NCBI RefSeq assembly: GCF_003610735.1
Contig: NZ_RAQM01000007.1
Location: 124,001-188,000 of the forward strand
Direction of reading: 5' to 3'
DNA length: 64,000 nt
Origin: Tenacibaculum lutimaris
GTDB taxonomy: Bacteria > Bacteroidota > Bacteroidia > Flavobacteriales > Flavobacteriaceae
Below the pieces are notes generated by a model. That model was not told the DNA's origin. It did no database searches and saw nothing but the letters and a program-made list of their open reading frames with translations. The first letter of the stretch is position 1. The number at the start of each line of letters is the position of its first letter. The position numbers and the translations under genes are program-made. Below are positions 25,782-34,665 of this stretch, one piece after another.

Positions 25782-26480
25782 CTAATCTCTATTTCCTAAA
25801 ACCTGTAAAGCCCAATATAATAACATAGCTAACGACCCTAATGCAGCGACTAAGTATGTTCTTGCAGCCCATTTTAAAGCATCTTTAGATCCAGCTAATT
25901 CTTCACGACTTACCATGTTCTTGTTTTCTAGCCAAGCCAAAGCTCTATTACTAGCATCATATTCAACAGGTAAAGTAACAAAACTAAAAATTGTACCTAA
26001 AGCCATAAAAGCTAAACCAGCCAAAGCAATATAAAAACCTATACCTGTACTTCCAGAGGCAGCACCAAAAGCAATACCACCAATAACCATCCATTGAGAG
26101 AAACGAGAAGTAATACTAACCATTGGTACTAGTTTAGAACGCATTTGTAAGTATTGGTAAGCTGTAGCATGTTGTACAGCATGTCCTACTTCGTGAGCGG
26201 CAACTGCTGCAGCTGCAGCATTACGTTGGTTGTATACAGCTTCACTAAGGTTTACTGTTTTATTTTGAGGGTTATAATGGTCAGTTAATCTACCAGGAGT
26301 AGAAATTACTTGTACATCATAAATACCATGGTCTGCTAACATTTTTTGAGCAATTTCTGCTCCGCTCATACCATTACGTAAGTGAACTTGCGAATATTTT
26401 TTAAATTTACGCTGTAAAGTGTTACTTACTAACCAACTGAATAAAGATATTATACCTATCAGTACATAAAATCCTATCAT
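25782..26480 (-). CDS. YugP-type membrane zinc metallopeptidase
   Basis: 232 residues of the Zn_peptidase_2 family. N-terminal membrane anchor (about 1-20), NGMSGAEIAQKMLADHGI, then the zinc site HEVGHAVQH with HEVGH at 96-100, and two to three further membrane segments (about 123-165 and 205-228). LPVEYDASNRALAWL is another family signature. The substrate is not known; the active site is expected close to the membrane. Monocistronic, convergent with lepA and divergent from ansA. Confidence 0.88.
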   Translation of the reverse strand: MIGFYVLIGIISLFSWLVSNTLQRKFKKYSQVHLRNGMSGAEIAQKMLADHGIYDVQVISTPGRLTDHYNPQNKTVNLSEAVYNQRNAAAAAVAAHEVGHAVQHATAYQYLQMRSKLVPMVSITSRFSQWMVIGGIAFGAASGSTGIGFYIALAGLAFMALGTIFSFVTLPVEYDASNRALAWLENKNMVSREELAGSKDALKWAARTYLVAALGSLAMLLYWALQVLGNRD

Positions 26481-26574
26481 AATTTATATAGTTTTAAAAT
26501 TTTGTATCATTTTTGCTGGATAAATTTACAACATAAATTATTCCAAATTAGTTAAGGAAATTAAAAATGTCAAA

Positions 26575-27606
26575 ATGACAACACAACCTAAAATTTTAAT
26601 AGTTTATACAGGAGGAACCATTGGTATGGTTAAAGACTATAATACAGGAGCTTTAAAGGCTTTTGATTTTAGTCAAATTTCAAGTAAAATACCAGAATTA
26701 CAGCAGTTGAATTGTGAAATCTCTACTATTTCTTTTGATGAACCGATAGATTCATCAAATATGAATGTGAGTTATTATATTCAGATAGCTGAAATAATTT
26801 CTGATAATTATGACAAATTTGACGGATTTGTAGTGTTAACAGGATCAGACACTATGTCTTATACGTCTTCGGCGATAAGTTTCATGTTTGAAAATTTACA
26901 AAAACCAGTGATATTTACTGGGTCGCAATTGCCTATAGGAGATTTACGTACCGACGCAAAAGAAAATTTAATAACTTCTATTCAAGTAGCTTCTACTTAT
27001 GAAAATGGTAAACCTATAATTCAAGAAGTAGGATTGTATTTTGAGTACAAATTATATAGAGCTAACAGAACTACAAAAATAAATGCAGAACAGTTTGAAG
27101 CATTTGCATCAATGAATTATCCGCCTTTGGCAGAAAGTGGAGTGCATTTAAACTTCAATCATCACTTATTGTTAAAACCAAATAAAGAAGAAAAAAAGCT
27201 GGTTTTTAGAAAAAAATTAGATAATCATGTAGCTATTTTAAAACTCTTCCCAGGTATAACAGAGTCAGTAGTAAGAAGTTTTATAAATATTCCAGAGTTA
27301 AAAGGAATTATTTTAGAAACCTATGGCTCAGGTAATGCACCTACCGAAAAATGGTTTGTTGATTTATTGGAGGATGCTGTAAAAAGAGGAATATACATTG
27401 TTAATGTAACTCAATGTACAGGAGGAAGTGTAATTTTAGGACATTACGAAACAAGTTCTGAATTAAAACGTATTGGAATTGTTGATGGTAAGGATATTAC
27501 TACTGAAACAGCTGTGGCAAAAATGATGTATTTATTAGGAGAAAAGCTATCAAAAGAAGAATTTAAGCGTTATTTTGAAAAATCCCTCAGAGGAGAAATG
27601 GCTTAA
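26575..27606 (+). CDS. ansA: Type I (cytoplasmic) L-asparaginase
   Basis: 343 residues. Both catalytic Thr motifs are present: YTGGTIGM (11-18, Thr15) and TGSDTM (88-93, Thr92 with Asp91). FTGSQLPIGDLRTDAKENL and GIILETYGSGNAP follow, with VTQCTGGSV near the end. It hydrolyses asparagine to aspartate and ammonia. No signal peptide is present, which fits the cytoplasmic type I enzyme. Monocistronic, with 253 bp of non-coding DNA downstream. Confidence 0.93.
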   Translation: MTTQPKILIVYTGGTIGMVKDYNTGALKAFDFSQISSKIPELQQLNCEISTISFDEPIDSSNMNVSYYIQIAEIISDNYDKFDGFVVLTGSDTMSYTSSAISFMFENLQKPVIFTGSQLPIGDLRTDAKENLITSIQVASTYENGKPIIQEVGLYFEYKLYRANRTTKINAEQFEAFASMNYPPLAESGVHLNFNHHLLLKPNKEEKKLVFRKKLDNHVAILKLFPGITESVVRSFINIPELKGIILETYGSGNAPTEKWFVDLLEDAVKRGIYIVNVTQCTGGSVILGHYETSSELKRIGIVDGKDITTETAVAKMMYLLGEKLSKEEFKRYFEKSLRGEMA

Positions 27607-27859
27607 ATTGTAAATAAATCGTTAAATTTACATTCGTAACTGCTTGAACTACTAAGGGAAAGCGTTAAAAAACAGGTTAGTAGTAGAAATACTAGAGATT
27701 TTTTTTAATCTCCCAACATTTTTTTGTTACTTGCCACTCTGAAAAATTTAAAAACGTAATAAGTACAATAAAAGCATTACTTATTTGTAAAAAAATAAGT
27801 TTTTAGCAGTAAAATTTGTATTTTTAACCCGTTAACTATTTAAAATTAATTATAACAAA
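27607..27859 (+). other. Non-coding gap before exbB, with weak hairpins
   Basis: This 253-bp stretch carries no open frame I can support. CTACTAA (27649-27655) and TTAGTAG (27677-27683) are complementary. ACTTATTT (27779-27786) pairs with AAATAAGT (27793-27800) and is followed by TTTT, which could be a weak terminator for ansA. No perfect TAnnTTTG is present; TAAAATTTG at 27810-27818 has one extra base. The promoter of the exbB operon must lie here. Confidence 0.4.
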
Positions 27860-28588
27860 ATGAAAAAAGTAGTAAATATCCTAACTATTGCAGGATTTAT
27901 GTTTTTAGGAGCTATTCAATCAACTTATGCTCAAGACGCAGCAGCGGCAGAAGGATCAGAAACTTTCCACCAAATTTTAAAAAGATATTTTATCGAAGGT
28001 GGTCCAGGTTTTATGGGAATTGTATTAGTAGCTTTAATCTTAGGTTTAGCTATCGCAATTGAAAGAATTATTTATTTAAATATGGCTACAACCAATACCA
28101 AAAAATTAGTAGCTAGTGTTGATGAAGCTTTAAGTTCAGGTGGAGTAGAGGCTGCTAAAGAAGTTTGTAGAAACACAAAAGGTCCTGTTGCTTCTATCTT
28201 TTATCAAGGTTTAGAAAGAGCTGATGAAGGTTTAGATGCTGCTGAAAAAGCTGTAGTAGGATACGGAGGAGTGCAAATGGGATTATTAGAGAAGAACATT
28301 TCTTGGATTTCATTATTTATCGCTTTAGCACCGATGTTAGGGTTCATGGGAACTGTAATTGGTATGATTTCAGCATTCGATGCGATTGCAGTAGCAAATG
28401 ATATCTCTCCAGCGGTAGTAGCAGGTGGTATTAAAGTAGCACTTTTAACAACAGTATTTGGTTTAGTAGTGGCTATTATTTTACAAATTTTCTATAACTA
28501 TATTATCTCTAAAGTAGATAGTATCGTAAACAACATGGAAGATGCTTCTATCTCTCTAATTGACTTATTAGCTAAGTATAAAAAATAA
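27860..28588 (+). CDS. exbB: MotA/TolQ/ExbB proton channel protein
   Basis: 242 residues. An N-terminal signal-like helix (about 8-24), then helices near 48-70, 145-170 and 185-215. The conserved family core is ISLFIALAPMLGFMGTVIGMISAFDAI and VAGGIKVALLTTVFGLVVAIILQI (each split here by a short loop). With ExbD it converts proton-motive force into movement of TonB. It heads a four-gene operon with a small membrane protein and two ExbD genes, spaced by 6-18 bp. No tonB gene is in the window. Confidence 0.92.
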   Translation: MKKVVNILTIAGFMFLGAIQSTYAQDAAAAEGSETFHQILKRYFIEGGPGFMGIVLVALILGLAIAIERIIYLNMATTNTKKLVASVDEALSSGGVEAAKEVCRNTKGPVASIFYQGLERADEGLDAAEKAVVGYGGVQMGLLEKNISWISLFIALAPMLGFMGTVIGMISAFDAIAVANDISPAVVAGGIKVALLTTVFGLVVAIILQIFYNYIISKVDSIVNNMEDASISLIDLLAKYKK

Positions 28589-28596
28589 TAAGAGGT

Positions 28597-29040
28597 ATGA
28601 AGAACAATAAATTAATAACAATTTTTGTAGCATTACTCTCTTTAGTTGGTATAATACTATTTATAGTGGCTATGGGAGCAGATGTAGATGATCCTGTTGC
28701 AATATCAGATGCAGTTTCTCCATTAGTAACATACTCTTTAGTGTTATTAGGGTTAACGGCAGGGGTAACAGTACTAGCTTCTATTTTGAGTTTGTTTAAA
28801 AATCCAGCAGCTTTGAAAAAAGCTTTATTAGGATTGTTAGGTGTAGGAGTTTTATTAGTAATCTCTTATATCCTATCAGCAGACGGGCAAGTTATTGATG
28901 CAAACGAAAAAGTAATTGCGACAGCAGGTAGTAGTGTTTCTAAGAATACAAGTACAGGTATTTGGTTAAGTATTATATTAATAGTAATCGCAGGAGGTTT
29001 CTTCGTGTGGGATTTATTAAAAGGATTAGTTAAATCGTAG
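28597..29040 (+). CDS. Four-helix membrane protein in the ExbB/ExbD operon
   Basis: 147 residues with hydrophobic segments at about 7-26, 43-64, 76-94 and 122-142, and a short polar loop DGQVIDANEKVIATAG before the last. No named family comes to mind, though genes of this kind stand between exbB and exbD in other Flavobacteriaceae as I recall. Location suggests an accessory subunit of the energy-transducing complex (inference). AGAGG seven bases upstream of its ATG resembles a ribosome-binding site, which is uncommon here. Confidence 0.75.
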   Translation: MKNNKLITIFVALLSLVGIILFIVAMGADVDDPVAISDAVSPLVTYSLVLLGLTAGVTVLASILSLFKNPAALKKALLGLLGVGVLLVISYILSADGQVIDANEKVIATAGSSVSKNTSTGIWLSIILIVIAGGFFVWDLLKGLVKS

Positions 29041-29046
29041 ATTATT

Positions 29047-29673
29047 ATGGCAAGAAGAGAAAACCCAGAAATTAATGCAGGTTCGATGGCAGATATTGCC
29101 TTCTTGCTACTTATCTTTTTCCTTGTAACAACAACGATGGATGTAGATTCAGGTATCCCTAAAAAGTTAGCTGAAAAAACTGAAGTTGAACCACCAATCG
29201 TTAAAGAAAAAAACATCTTTCAAGTAAGTATTAACCGTAACAATCAACTTTTAGTTGAGAATGAAGTTATGGAGTTAAAAGACTTAAAAGATGCAGCTAT
29301 AAAATTTATAGATAATGGTGGAGGTATTGGTAACCCAATGCCAGGAAAAGAAGCAGGAGCTGCTTGTGATTATTGTAAAGGAGCAAAGGATCCAGAATCT
29401 TCAGATCATCCAAATAAGGCAATTATTTCTGTAGAAAGTGATAGAGGTACAGAATACGGTACCTATGTATCTGTTCAGAATGAACTGTTAAGAGCGTATA
29501 CTGAGTTACGTAATAGATTATGCCAAGAGAAATATGGTATGAGTTTTGACGAACTTGAAAAGGCTTTTATTGATGGTGCAAGAAAAGATGAGTCATTAAG
29601 AAAAAAAGTAGAAGATATTAAGACGAGTTATCCTCAAATTATTTCAGATACTGATCCAACCAATGTTAAATAA
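29047..29673 (+). CDS. exbD: ExbD/TolR-family protein with a Cys-bearing insertion
   Basis: 208 residues. A short cytoplasmic N-terminus, one membrane helix MADIAFLLLIFFLVTTTM (about 15-33) with the conserved Asp17 used in proton passage, and a periplasmic domain. Compared with the usual 130-150 residues it is long: about 60 extra residues (roughly 95-165) include CDYCKGAKD and a later Cys in NRLCQEKYG. It pairs with the ExbB upstream and a second, shorter ExbD 18 bp downstream. The CxxC may bind metal or form a disulfide. Confidence 0.9.
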   Translation: MARRENPEINAGSMADIAFLLLIFFLVTTTMDVDSGIPKKLAEKTEVEPPIVKEKNIFQVSINRNNQLLVENEVMELKDLKDAAIKFIDNGGGIGNPMPGKEAGAACDYCKGAKDPESSDHPNKAIISVESDRGTEYGTYVSVQNELLRAYTELRNRLCQEKYGMSFDELEKAFIDGARKDESLRKKVEDIKTSYPQIISDTDPTNVK

Positions 29674-29691
29674 TAAAACAATATAAAGAGT

Positions 29692-30162
29692 ATGTCTAAG
29701 TTTAGAAAGAAGAAAAAAGATACGCCTGCTTTATCTACGGCGTCTTTACCAGATATTGTTTTTATGTTATTATTTTTCTTTATGGTAACAACTACTATGA
29801 GAGAAACAGATTTATTAATTGATTCACCTCGTTTACCTAGTGCAAGTGAAGTAAAAAAACTTGAGCGTAAAAGTTTAGTGAGTACAATTTATGTTGGTAA
29901 AGCAAAAGACGCTAAATATGGTACAGGATATAATAGAATTCAGTTAAACGATAAGATTGCTACACCAGATGATGTGCCTTCTTTTATTTATCTTGAAAGA
30001 GATAATGTTTCTGAAGCAGAAGTACCATTTATGACAACTTCTATTAAGGCAGATAAAGAATCGAGTGTTGGTACATTAGCCGATATTCGTGAAAAATTAA
30101 GAGATGTTAATGCTCTTAAATTAAGTTTATCTACACACAAAGGAAGTGTAATTAATAAGTAA
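29692..30162 (+). CDS. exbD: Second ExbD/TolR-family protein
   Basis: 156 residues. A Lys-rich N-terminus (KFRKKKKDTP), the membrane helix SLPDIVFMLLFFFMVTTTM (about 18-36) with conserved Asp20, and a periplasmic part with IQLNDKIATPDDV and a terminal LKLSLSTHKGSV. It follows the longer ExbD in the same operon. Two ExbD paralogues with one ExbB are usual in Bacteroidetes, and may form a heteromeric rod in the ExbB pore. A terminator follows. Confidence 0.9.
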   Translation: MSKFRKKKKDTPALSTASLPDIVFMLLFFFMVTTTMRETDLLIDSPRLPSASEVKKLERKSLVSTIYVGKAKDAKYGTGYNRIQLNDKIATPDDVPSFIYLERDNVSEAEVPFMTTSIKADKESSVGTLADIREKLRDVNALKLSLSTHKGSVINK

Positions 30163-30183
30163 TAATTACTTTTAAATAAACAT

Positions 30184-30217
30184 AAAAAGAGCAATCGATA
30201 GATTGCTCTTTTTTTAT
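30184..30217 (+). terminator. Intrinsic terminator of the ExbB/ExbD operon
   Basis: A 13-bp stem AAAAAGAGCAATC/GATTGCTCTTTTT (30184-30196 with 30201-30213), a four-base loop and a T run. It lies 21 bp after the exbD stop codon. Confidence 0.88.
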
Positions 30218-30251
30218 ACAAAAAAGTTATCTTTATCGTTACATAATTATT

Positions 30252-30920
30252 ATGAAGTACACAGCATTTATATTTTTAGTAACATTCTTTTCTTTTAATG
30301 TTTTTTCCCAAAGAGATTCTCTTAATGTAGGGGATAAATATTTAGAAGACCAGTTGTATATTGATATAACCTATAACTTGCTTCAAAATCAACCGAAAGA
30401 GCTAGGAAAGACAGGTTTTTCATATGGTTTAGCTCTAGGTTATATGAGAGATATACCAATTAGTAAAAATGGAAGGACTGCTTGTGCAATTGGCTTAGGA
30501 TATAGTTATGATTCCTTTGATCATGACCTTAAGGTTATAGATGATAATGGTGATTATGAAATAGACCCTAATCTAAGTTCAAATAAAATAAAACTTCATA
30601 ATATAGAAATGCCCATTCAATTTCGATGGCGTTCTTCAGATGTTAATACTTATTCTTTTTGGAGATTATATGCAGGAGTTAAAGTTACGTATAACATAAG
30701 TAATGAATTTCGATACAAAATAATAGATCAAAGTTTTAGCTTTTCAGATGTTGAAAACTATAATAAATGGCAAACAGGATTAGCTTTATCAGCCGGTTAT
30801 GGTACTTTTAATTTTCACGTGTATTACAGTTTGTCACCCATGTTTAAAAACGCAACACTAAATGGTGAGTCTATTAATAGTAGAATAGTTAAAGTAGGGT
30901 TAAGTTTTTATCTTCTATAA
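30252..30920 (+). CDS. Outer membrane beta-barrel protein (porin/PorT-like)
   Basis: 222 residues. A signal peptide (about 1-19, ending FNVFSQRD), followed by alternating amphipathic strands rich in aromatic residues, for example GFSYGLALGYMRDI, ACAIGLGYSYDS, QTGLALSAGYGTFNF, and a terminal strand VKVGLSFYLL ending in hydrophobic residues as outer membrane barrels do. It resembles the small eight-stranded barrels labelled 'porin family', which include the PorT/SprT protein of the type IX secretion system. Assignment to PorT itself is not proven. It overlaps the convergent downstream gene by six bases. Confidence 0.75.
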   Translation: MKYTAFIFLVTFFSFNVFSQRDSLNVGDKYLEDQLYIDITYNLLQNQPKELGKTGFSYGLALGYMRDIPISKNGRTACAIGLGYSYDSFDHDLKVIDDNGDYEIDPNLSSNKIKLHNIEMPIQFRWRSSDVNTYSFWRLYAGVKVTYNISNEFRYKIIDQSFSFSDVENYNKWQTGLALSAGYGTFNFHVYYSLSPMFKNATLNGESINSRIVKVGLSFYLL

Positions 30921-31514
30921 AATAAAATAAGCTAAAAAGGGGCTAAATAAGCCAATAAAAAAACCAATATATACTTCTTTAACTGTGTGAGCTCTTAATT
31001 GTAATCTAGAGCTTGCTAATAGTCCTGAAAGTAATATTAATGAAATTATTACGGGAAGTATATAAATACCCTGCAATTGTTGAAATAATAAAAAGTATCC
31101 AATGGCAATTCCCATAGATAACAAATGTAGGCTACCTTTTATTTTAAATGGAAAAAGCATATAAATTAAACCTAGTCCAAAAACAGTTCCGTAGAATAAA
31201 TAACTTAGGTCTTTAACGATACTCATATTTGCGAATAATTTCCCTAAGAACATAAACAAGGTCATCATTAAAAACACAGGAAGCTTTCGTTCATTTATAG
31301 TATGTACTCTGAATGACTTTATGTATCCTATTGACCTAAGAAATACAAGTAAAAGTAATGGAATTAGATAAGTAGCAATAAATACGACAGATAAAACTGT
31401 TAACTGTTGCTGTTTATTTAGTGTTATTGGTGAAAATATAAAATACAAAAGAATGCCTATAGTAGGCATTACAATTGGATGCAAAATAGTTGATATGAAT
31501 TTATACCAACGCAT
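30915..31514 (-). CDS. Polytopic membrane protein, PAP2-like C-terminal part
   Basis: 199 residues with about six helices. The C-terminal LLASSRLQLRAHTVKEVYIGFFIGLFSPF resembles the last motif of PAP2-superfamily membrane phosphatases (a His followed by E and a glycine-rich helix), but the first two PAP2 motifs are not clear, so catalytic activity is doubtful. Its ATG overlaps the rpoN stop codon by one base (TAATG), which implies coupled translation from the rpoN message. Confidence 0.65.
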   Translation of the reverse strand: MRWYKFISTILHPIVMPTIGILLYFIFSPITLNKQQQLTVLSVVFIATYLIPLLLLVFLRSIGYIKSFRVHTINERKLPVFLMMTLFMFLGKLFANMSIVKDLSYLFYGTVFGLGLIYMLFPFKIKGSLHLLSMGIAIGYFLLFQQLQGIYILPVIISLILLSGLLASSRLQLRAHTVKEVYIGFFIGLFSPFLAYFIL

Positions 31515-32977
31515 TAAATTTCTTTACGTAAACGAGCAACAGGAATGTCTAATTGCTCTCGATATTTAGCTACAGTTCTTCTTGCAATAGGATATCCTTT
31601 CTCTTTTAAAATTTTAGAAAGCTTTTCGTCTGTTAAAGGTATGCGTTTATCTTCTTCACTTATAACAGTTTCTAATATCTTTTTAATTTCTTTGGTAGAA
31701 ACATCTTCTCCTTGATCATTTTTCATAGATTCAGAGAAGAAATCTTTAATCAGTTTTGTTCCATACGGAGTAGACACATACTTGCTACTAGCAACACGAG
31801 AAACCGTAGATACGTCCATGTTAATTTCATCAGCAATATCTTTCAAAATCATAGGTTTTAACTTACGCTCATCTCCTGTTAAAAAATATTCTTCTTGACG
31901 GTGCATAATCGCATTCATAGTTACTAAAAGCGTTTGTTGACGCTGCTTAATAGCATCAATAAACCACTTTGCAGCATCTAATTTTTGTTTGATAAAAAGC
32001 ACAGCATCTTTTTGCGATTTAGTTTTCTCCTTAGAGTCTTGATAGCCCTTTAGCATGTTGTTATACTCTCTAGAAACATGTAATTCAGGAGCATTTCGCG
32101 AGTTCAAAGTTAAATCTAAATTCCCGTCAATAATTCTGATTGAAAAATCAGGAACTATTTGCTCAGCAATTTTGTTATTACCGGCATAAGAACTTCCAGG
32201 TTTAGGGTTCAATCTGCTTATTTCATGAATAACATCTTTAAGTTGCTCTTCAGAAATGTTATACTTCTCTAGTAATTTTTGATAGTGCTTTTTAACGAAA
32301 TGATCGAAAGATTCTTCTAAAATCCGAATTGCCAAAGCTCTGCTTTCTGTTTCAGTTTTCGACTTTAACTGAATAATCAAACATTCTTTTAAGTCTAAAG
32401 CACCAACACCCGTGGGGTCAAGTTTTTGAACAACATTCACTAAAACGTCTTTTACTTTTTCTTCCGTAGTAAAAATGTTTTGAGTAAAAGCTAAATCATC
32501 AACTAAATCGATAATGTCTCTACGAATGTAACCACTATCGTCTATACTTCCTACTAAAAACTCAGCAATAGCACGTTCATCGTCATCAATTCTAAAAGTA
32601 TTTAATTGGTTGTTTAACGATTGATGAAAACTGGTTCCTGCCGCATAAGGCACTTGTTTTTCTTCATCATCGGAAGAATAGTTGTTCGTTTGCGTTTTAT
32701 AACTAGGGTATTCGTCGTCGCTTAAATATTCATCAATATTAATATCATCGGTATCAATCTTTTCATTGCCCGAATCATCATAATCAATATCGTTGGCTAA
32801 AGTATCTTCAAAATTCTCTGGCTCATCTTTACCTGTATCTAAAGCAGGGTTTTCTTCAATTTCTTGTTTCAAACGCTCTTCAAAAGCCTGTGTAGGCAAT
32901 TGAATTAACTTCATCAACTGAATTTGTTGTGGAGATAATTTTTGAAGTAATTTTTGATGTAAACTTTGTTTTAGCAT
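31514..32977 (-). CDS. rpoN: RNA polymerase sigma-54 factor
   Basis: 487 residues. The N-terminal activator-interacting region is Gln/Leu-rich (QSLHQKLLQKLSPQQIQLMKLIQLP), region II is acidic (DYDDSGNEKIDTDD...), then the core-binding domain (about 110-300), an HTH near residues 360-385 (LKDIADEINMDVSTVSRV) and the RpoN box ARRTVAKYRE close to the C-terminus. It directs polymerase to -24/-12 promoters with an AAA+ activator. The start at 32977 is preferred over 33016 because the -7 box lies at 32983-32990, only five bases away. Confidence 0.95.
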   Translation of the reverse strand: MLKQSLHQKLLQKLSPQQIQLMKLIQLPTQAFEERLKQEIEENPALDTGKDEPENFEDTLANDIDYDDSGNEKIDTDDINIDEYLSDDEYPSYKTQTNNYSSDDEEKQVPYAAGTSFHQSLNNQLNTFRIDDDERAIAEFLVGSIDDSGYIRRDIIDLVDDLAFTQNIFTTEEKVKDVLVNVVQKLDPTGVGALDLKECLIIQLKSKTETESRALAIRILEESFDHFVKKHYQKLLEKYNISEEQLKDVIHEISRLNPKPGSSYAGNNKIAEQIVPDFSIRIIDGNLDLTLNSRNAPELHVSREYNNMLKGYQDSKEKTKSQKDAVLFIKQKLDAAKWFIDAIKQRQQTLLVTMNAIMHRQEEYFLTGDERKLKPMILKDIADEINMDVSTVSRVASSKYVSTPYGTKLIKDFFSESMKNDQGEDVSTKEIKKILETVISEEDKRIPLTDEKLSKILKEKGYPIARRTVAKYREQLDIPVARLRKEI

Positions 32978-32982
32978 ATATA

Positions 32983-32990
32983 CAAAGATA
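32983..32990 (-). promoter_or_regulatory. -7 element of rpoN, five bases from the start codon
   Basis: TATCTTTG on the minus strand, in the 84-bp gap between asnS and rpoN. With only five bases to the ATG, a very short or absent leader is predicted. Confidence 0.6.
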
Positions 32991-33060
32991 TGAAATAGGA
33001 CAAAAAAAATCGCCATCTGCTGAGGAATGACGATTGATATTTATAAGTTTTATGATTTTT

Positions 33061-34494
33061 TTAAAATTCAGCGTTTTGTGGTGTTCTTGGGAAAGGTATA
33101 ACGTCACGAATATTACCCATACCAGTAGTAAATAATACCAAACGCTCAAAACCTAAACCAAAACCAGAGTGAACTGCAGTTCCGAATTTACGAGTATCTA
33201 AATACCACCATAATTCTTCTTCAGGAATGTTTAATGCAGCCATTTTTTCTTGTAAAACTTCTAAACGCTCTTCTCTTTGAGATCCTCCTACCATTTCACC
33301 AATTCCAGGGAATAATACATCCATTGCACGAACAGTTTTTCCATCTTCATTCAAACGCATGTAGAAGGCTTTAATGTTTGCAGGATAATCAAATAAAATT
33401 ACTGGACATTTAAAGTGTTTTTCTACTAAGTAACGCTCGTGTTCTGATTGTAAATCAACACCCCATTCGTTCACAGGGAATTGGAATTTCTTCTTTTTAT
33501 TTGGTTTAGAATTACGTAAAATTTCAATAGCCTCAGTATAGCTTACACGTTTAAAGTTGTTGTCAACTACAAATCGTAATTTTTCGATTAAGCCCATATC
33601 ACTACGTTCTGCTTGAGGTTTCTTTTTTTCCTCTTGCGCTAAACGATTATCTAAAAAGGCTAAGTCGTCTTGACAGTTATCTAAAACGTATTGTAATACA
33701 TACTTGATAAAGTCTTCAGACAAATCCATATTTGCATCTAAATCGTTAAATGCAACCTCTGGTTCAATCATCCAAAATTCTGCTAAGTGGCGTGTAGTAT
33801 TTGAGTTTTCAGCTCTAAAAGTTGGTCCAAAAGTATATACCTTACCTAATGCCATAGCATAGGTTTCAGCTTCTAATTGTCCAGAAACCGTTAAGTTAGT
33901 TTCTTTTCCGAAGAAATCTTTGGTATAATCAATTTTCCCTTCTTCGTTTAAAGGAGCTTTATTTGCTTCAAAATTGGTAACCTTAAACATTTCACCAGCA
34001 CCTTCGGCATCAGAACCTGTAATAATTGGTGTGTTTACGTAATAAAAACCTTCTTTTTGAAAGTATTGATGTACTGCAAACGATAATGCAGAGCGTAAAC
34101 GCATTACAGCACTAAATGTATTCGTTCTTACACGTAAATGCGCATTTTCACGTAAGAACTCAAAACTATGTTGCTTTGGTTGAATAGGGTATTCATCAGG
34201 ATTAGAATCTCCTAAAATTTCTAAATCAGTTACTTGAATTTCTACTGTTTGCCCTTTACCTTGACTTTCAGTTAAAGTACCATGAATACTCACAGCAGCT
34301 CCTGTATTTATTCTTTTTAATAAAGTTTCGTCAGCATTTTCAAAATCTACAACACACTGAATATTATTAATAGTAGAACCATCATTTAGCGCAATAAAAC
34401 GATTGCTTCTAAAAGTTCTTACCCATCCTTTTACGTGTACTTCTTGTAAAATCTTGTCAGATTGTAATAATTCTTTAATGCTACTTCTTTTCAT
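33061..34494 (-). CDS. asnS: Asparaginyl-tRNA synthetase
   Basis: 477 residues. An N-terminal OB-fold anticodon-binding domain (about 1-120, with [22 protein letters not shown]), then the class II catalytic core: motif 1 near [17 protein letters not shown], motif 2 [25 protein letters not shown] and motif 3 [15 protein letters not shown] with the terminal [12 protein letters not shown]. It charges tRNA-Asn directly, so this organism need not use the transamidation route for Asn-tRNA. Its promoter is at 34606-34636, which gives a leader of about 108 nt. Confidence 0.96.
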   Translation of the reverse strand: MKRSSIKELLQSDKILQEVHVKGWVRTFRSNRFIALNDGSTINNIQCVVDFENADETLLKRINTGAAVSIHGTLTESQGKGQTVEIQVTDLEILGDSNPDEYPIQPKQHSFEFLRENAHLRVRTNTFSAVMRLRSALSFAVHQYFQKEGFYYVNTPIITGSDAEGAGEMFKVTNFEANKAPLNEEGKIDYTKDFFGKETNLTVSGQLEAETYAMALGKVYTFGPTFRAENSNTTRHLAEFWMIEPEVAFNDLDANMDLSEDFIKYVLQYVLDNCQDDLAFLDNRLAQEEKKKPQAERSDMGLIEKLRFVVDNNFKRVSYTEAIEILRNSKPNKKKKFQFPVNEWGVDLQSEHERYLVEKHFKCPVILFDYPANIKAFYMRLNEDGKTVRAMDVLFPGIGEMVGGSQREERLEVLQEKMAALNIPEEELWWYLDTRKFGTAVHSGFGLGFERLVLFTTGMGNIRDVIPFPRTPQNAEF

Positions 34495-34605
34495 CTGTTT
34501 TAAATATGATAATTTGTTGATGTATCAACAATGAAATTTAACTATTTCACTGTGTTTTTTATAAAAACCTACGTCATCGACGTTTAAGTCTTCAATAAAA
34601 TCAAG

Positions 34606-34636
34606 CAAAGATACTTTTTTGCTATTAATTGAGCAA
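34606..34636 (-). promoter_or_regulatory. asnS promoter
   Basis: On the minus strand, TTG (34636-34634), 20-bp spacer, TATCTTTG (34613-34606). The predicted leader contains the perfect inverted repeat TGTTGAT-GT-ATCAACA at 34515-34530. The upstream edge of this promoter is close to the 3' end of the MMPL-type gene. Confidence 0.7.
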
Positions 34637-34665
34637 TGAAGACAAGGTAAGAATATGTTGGATGT

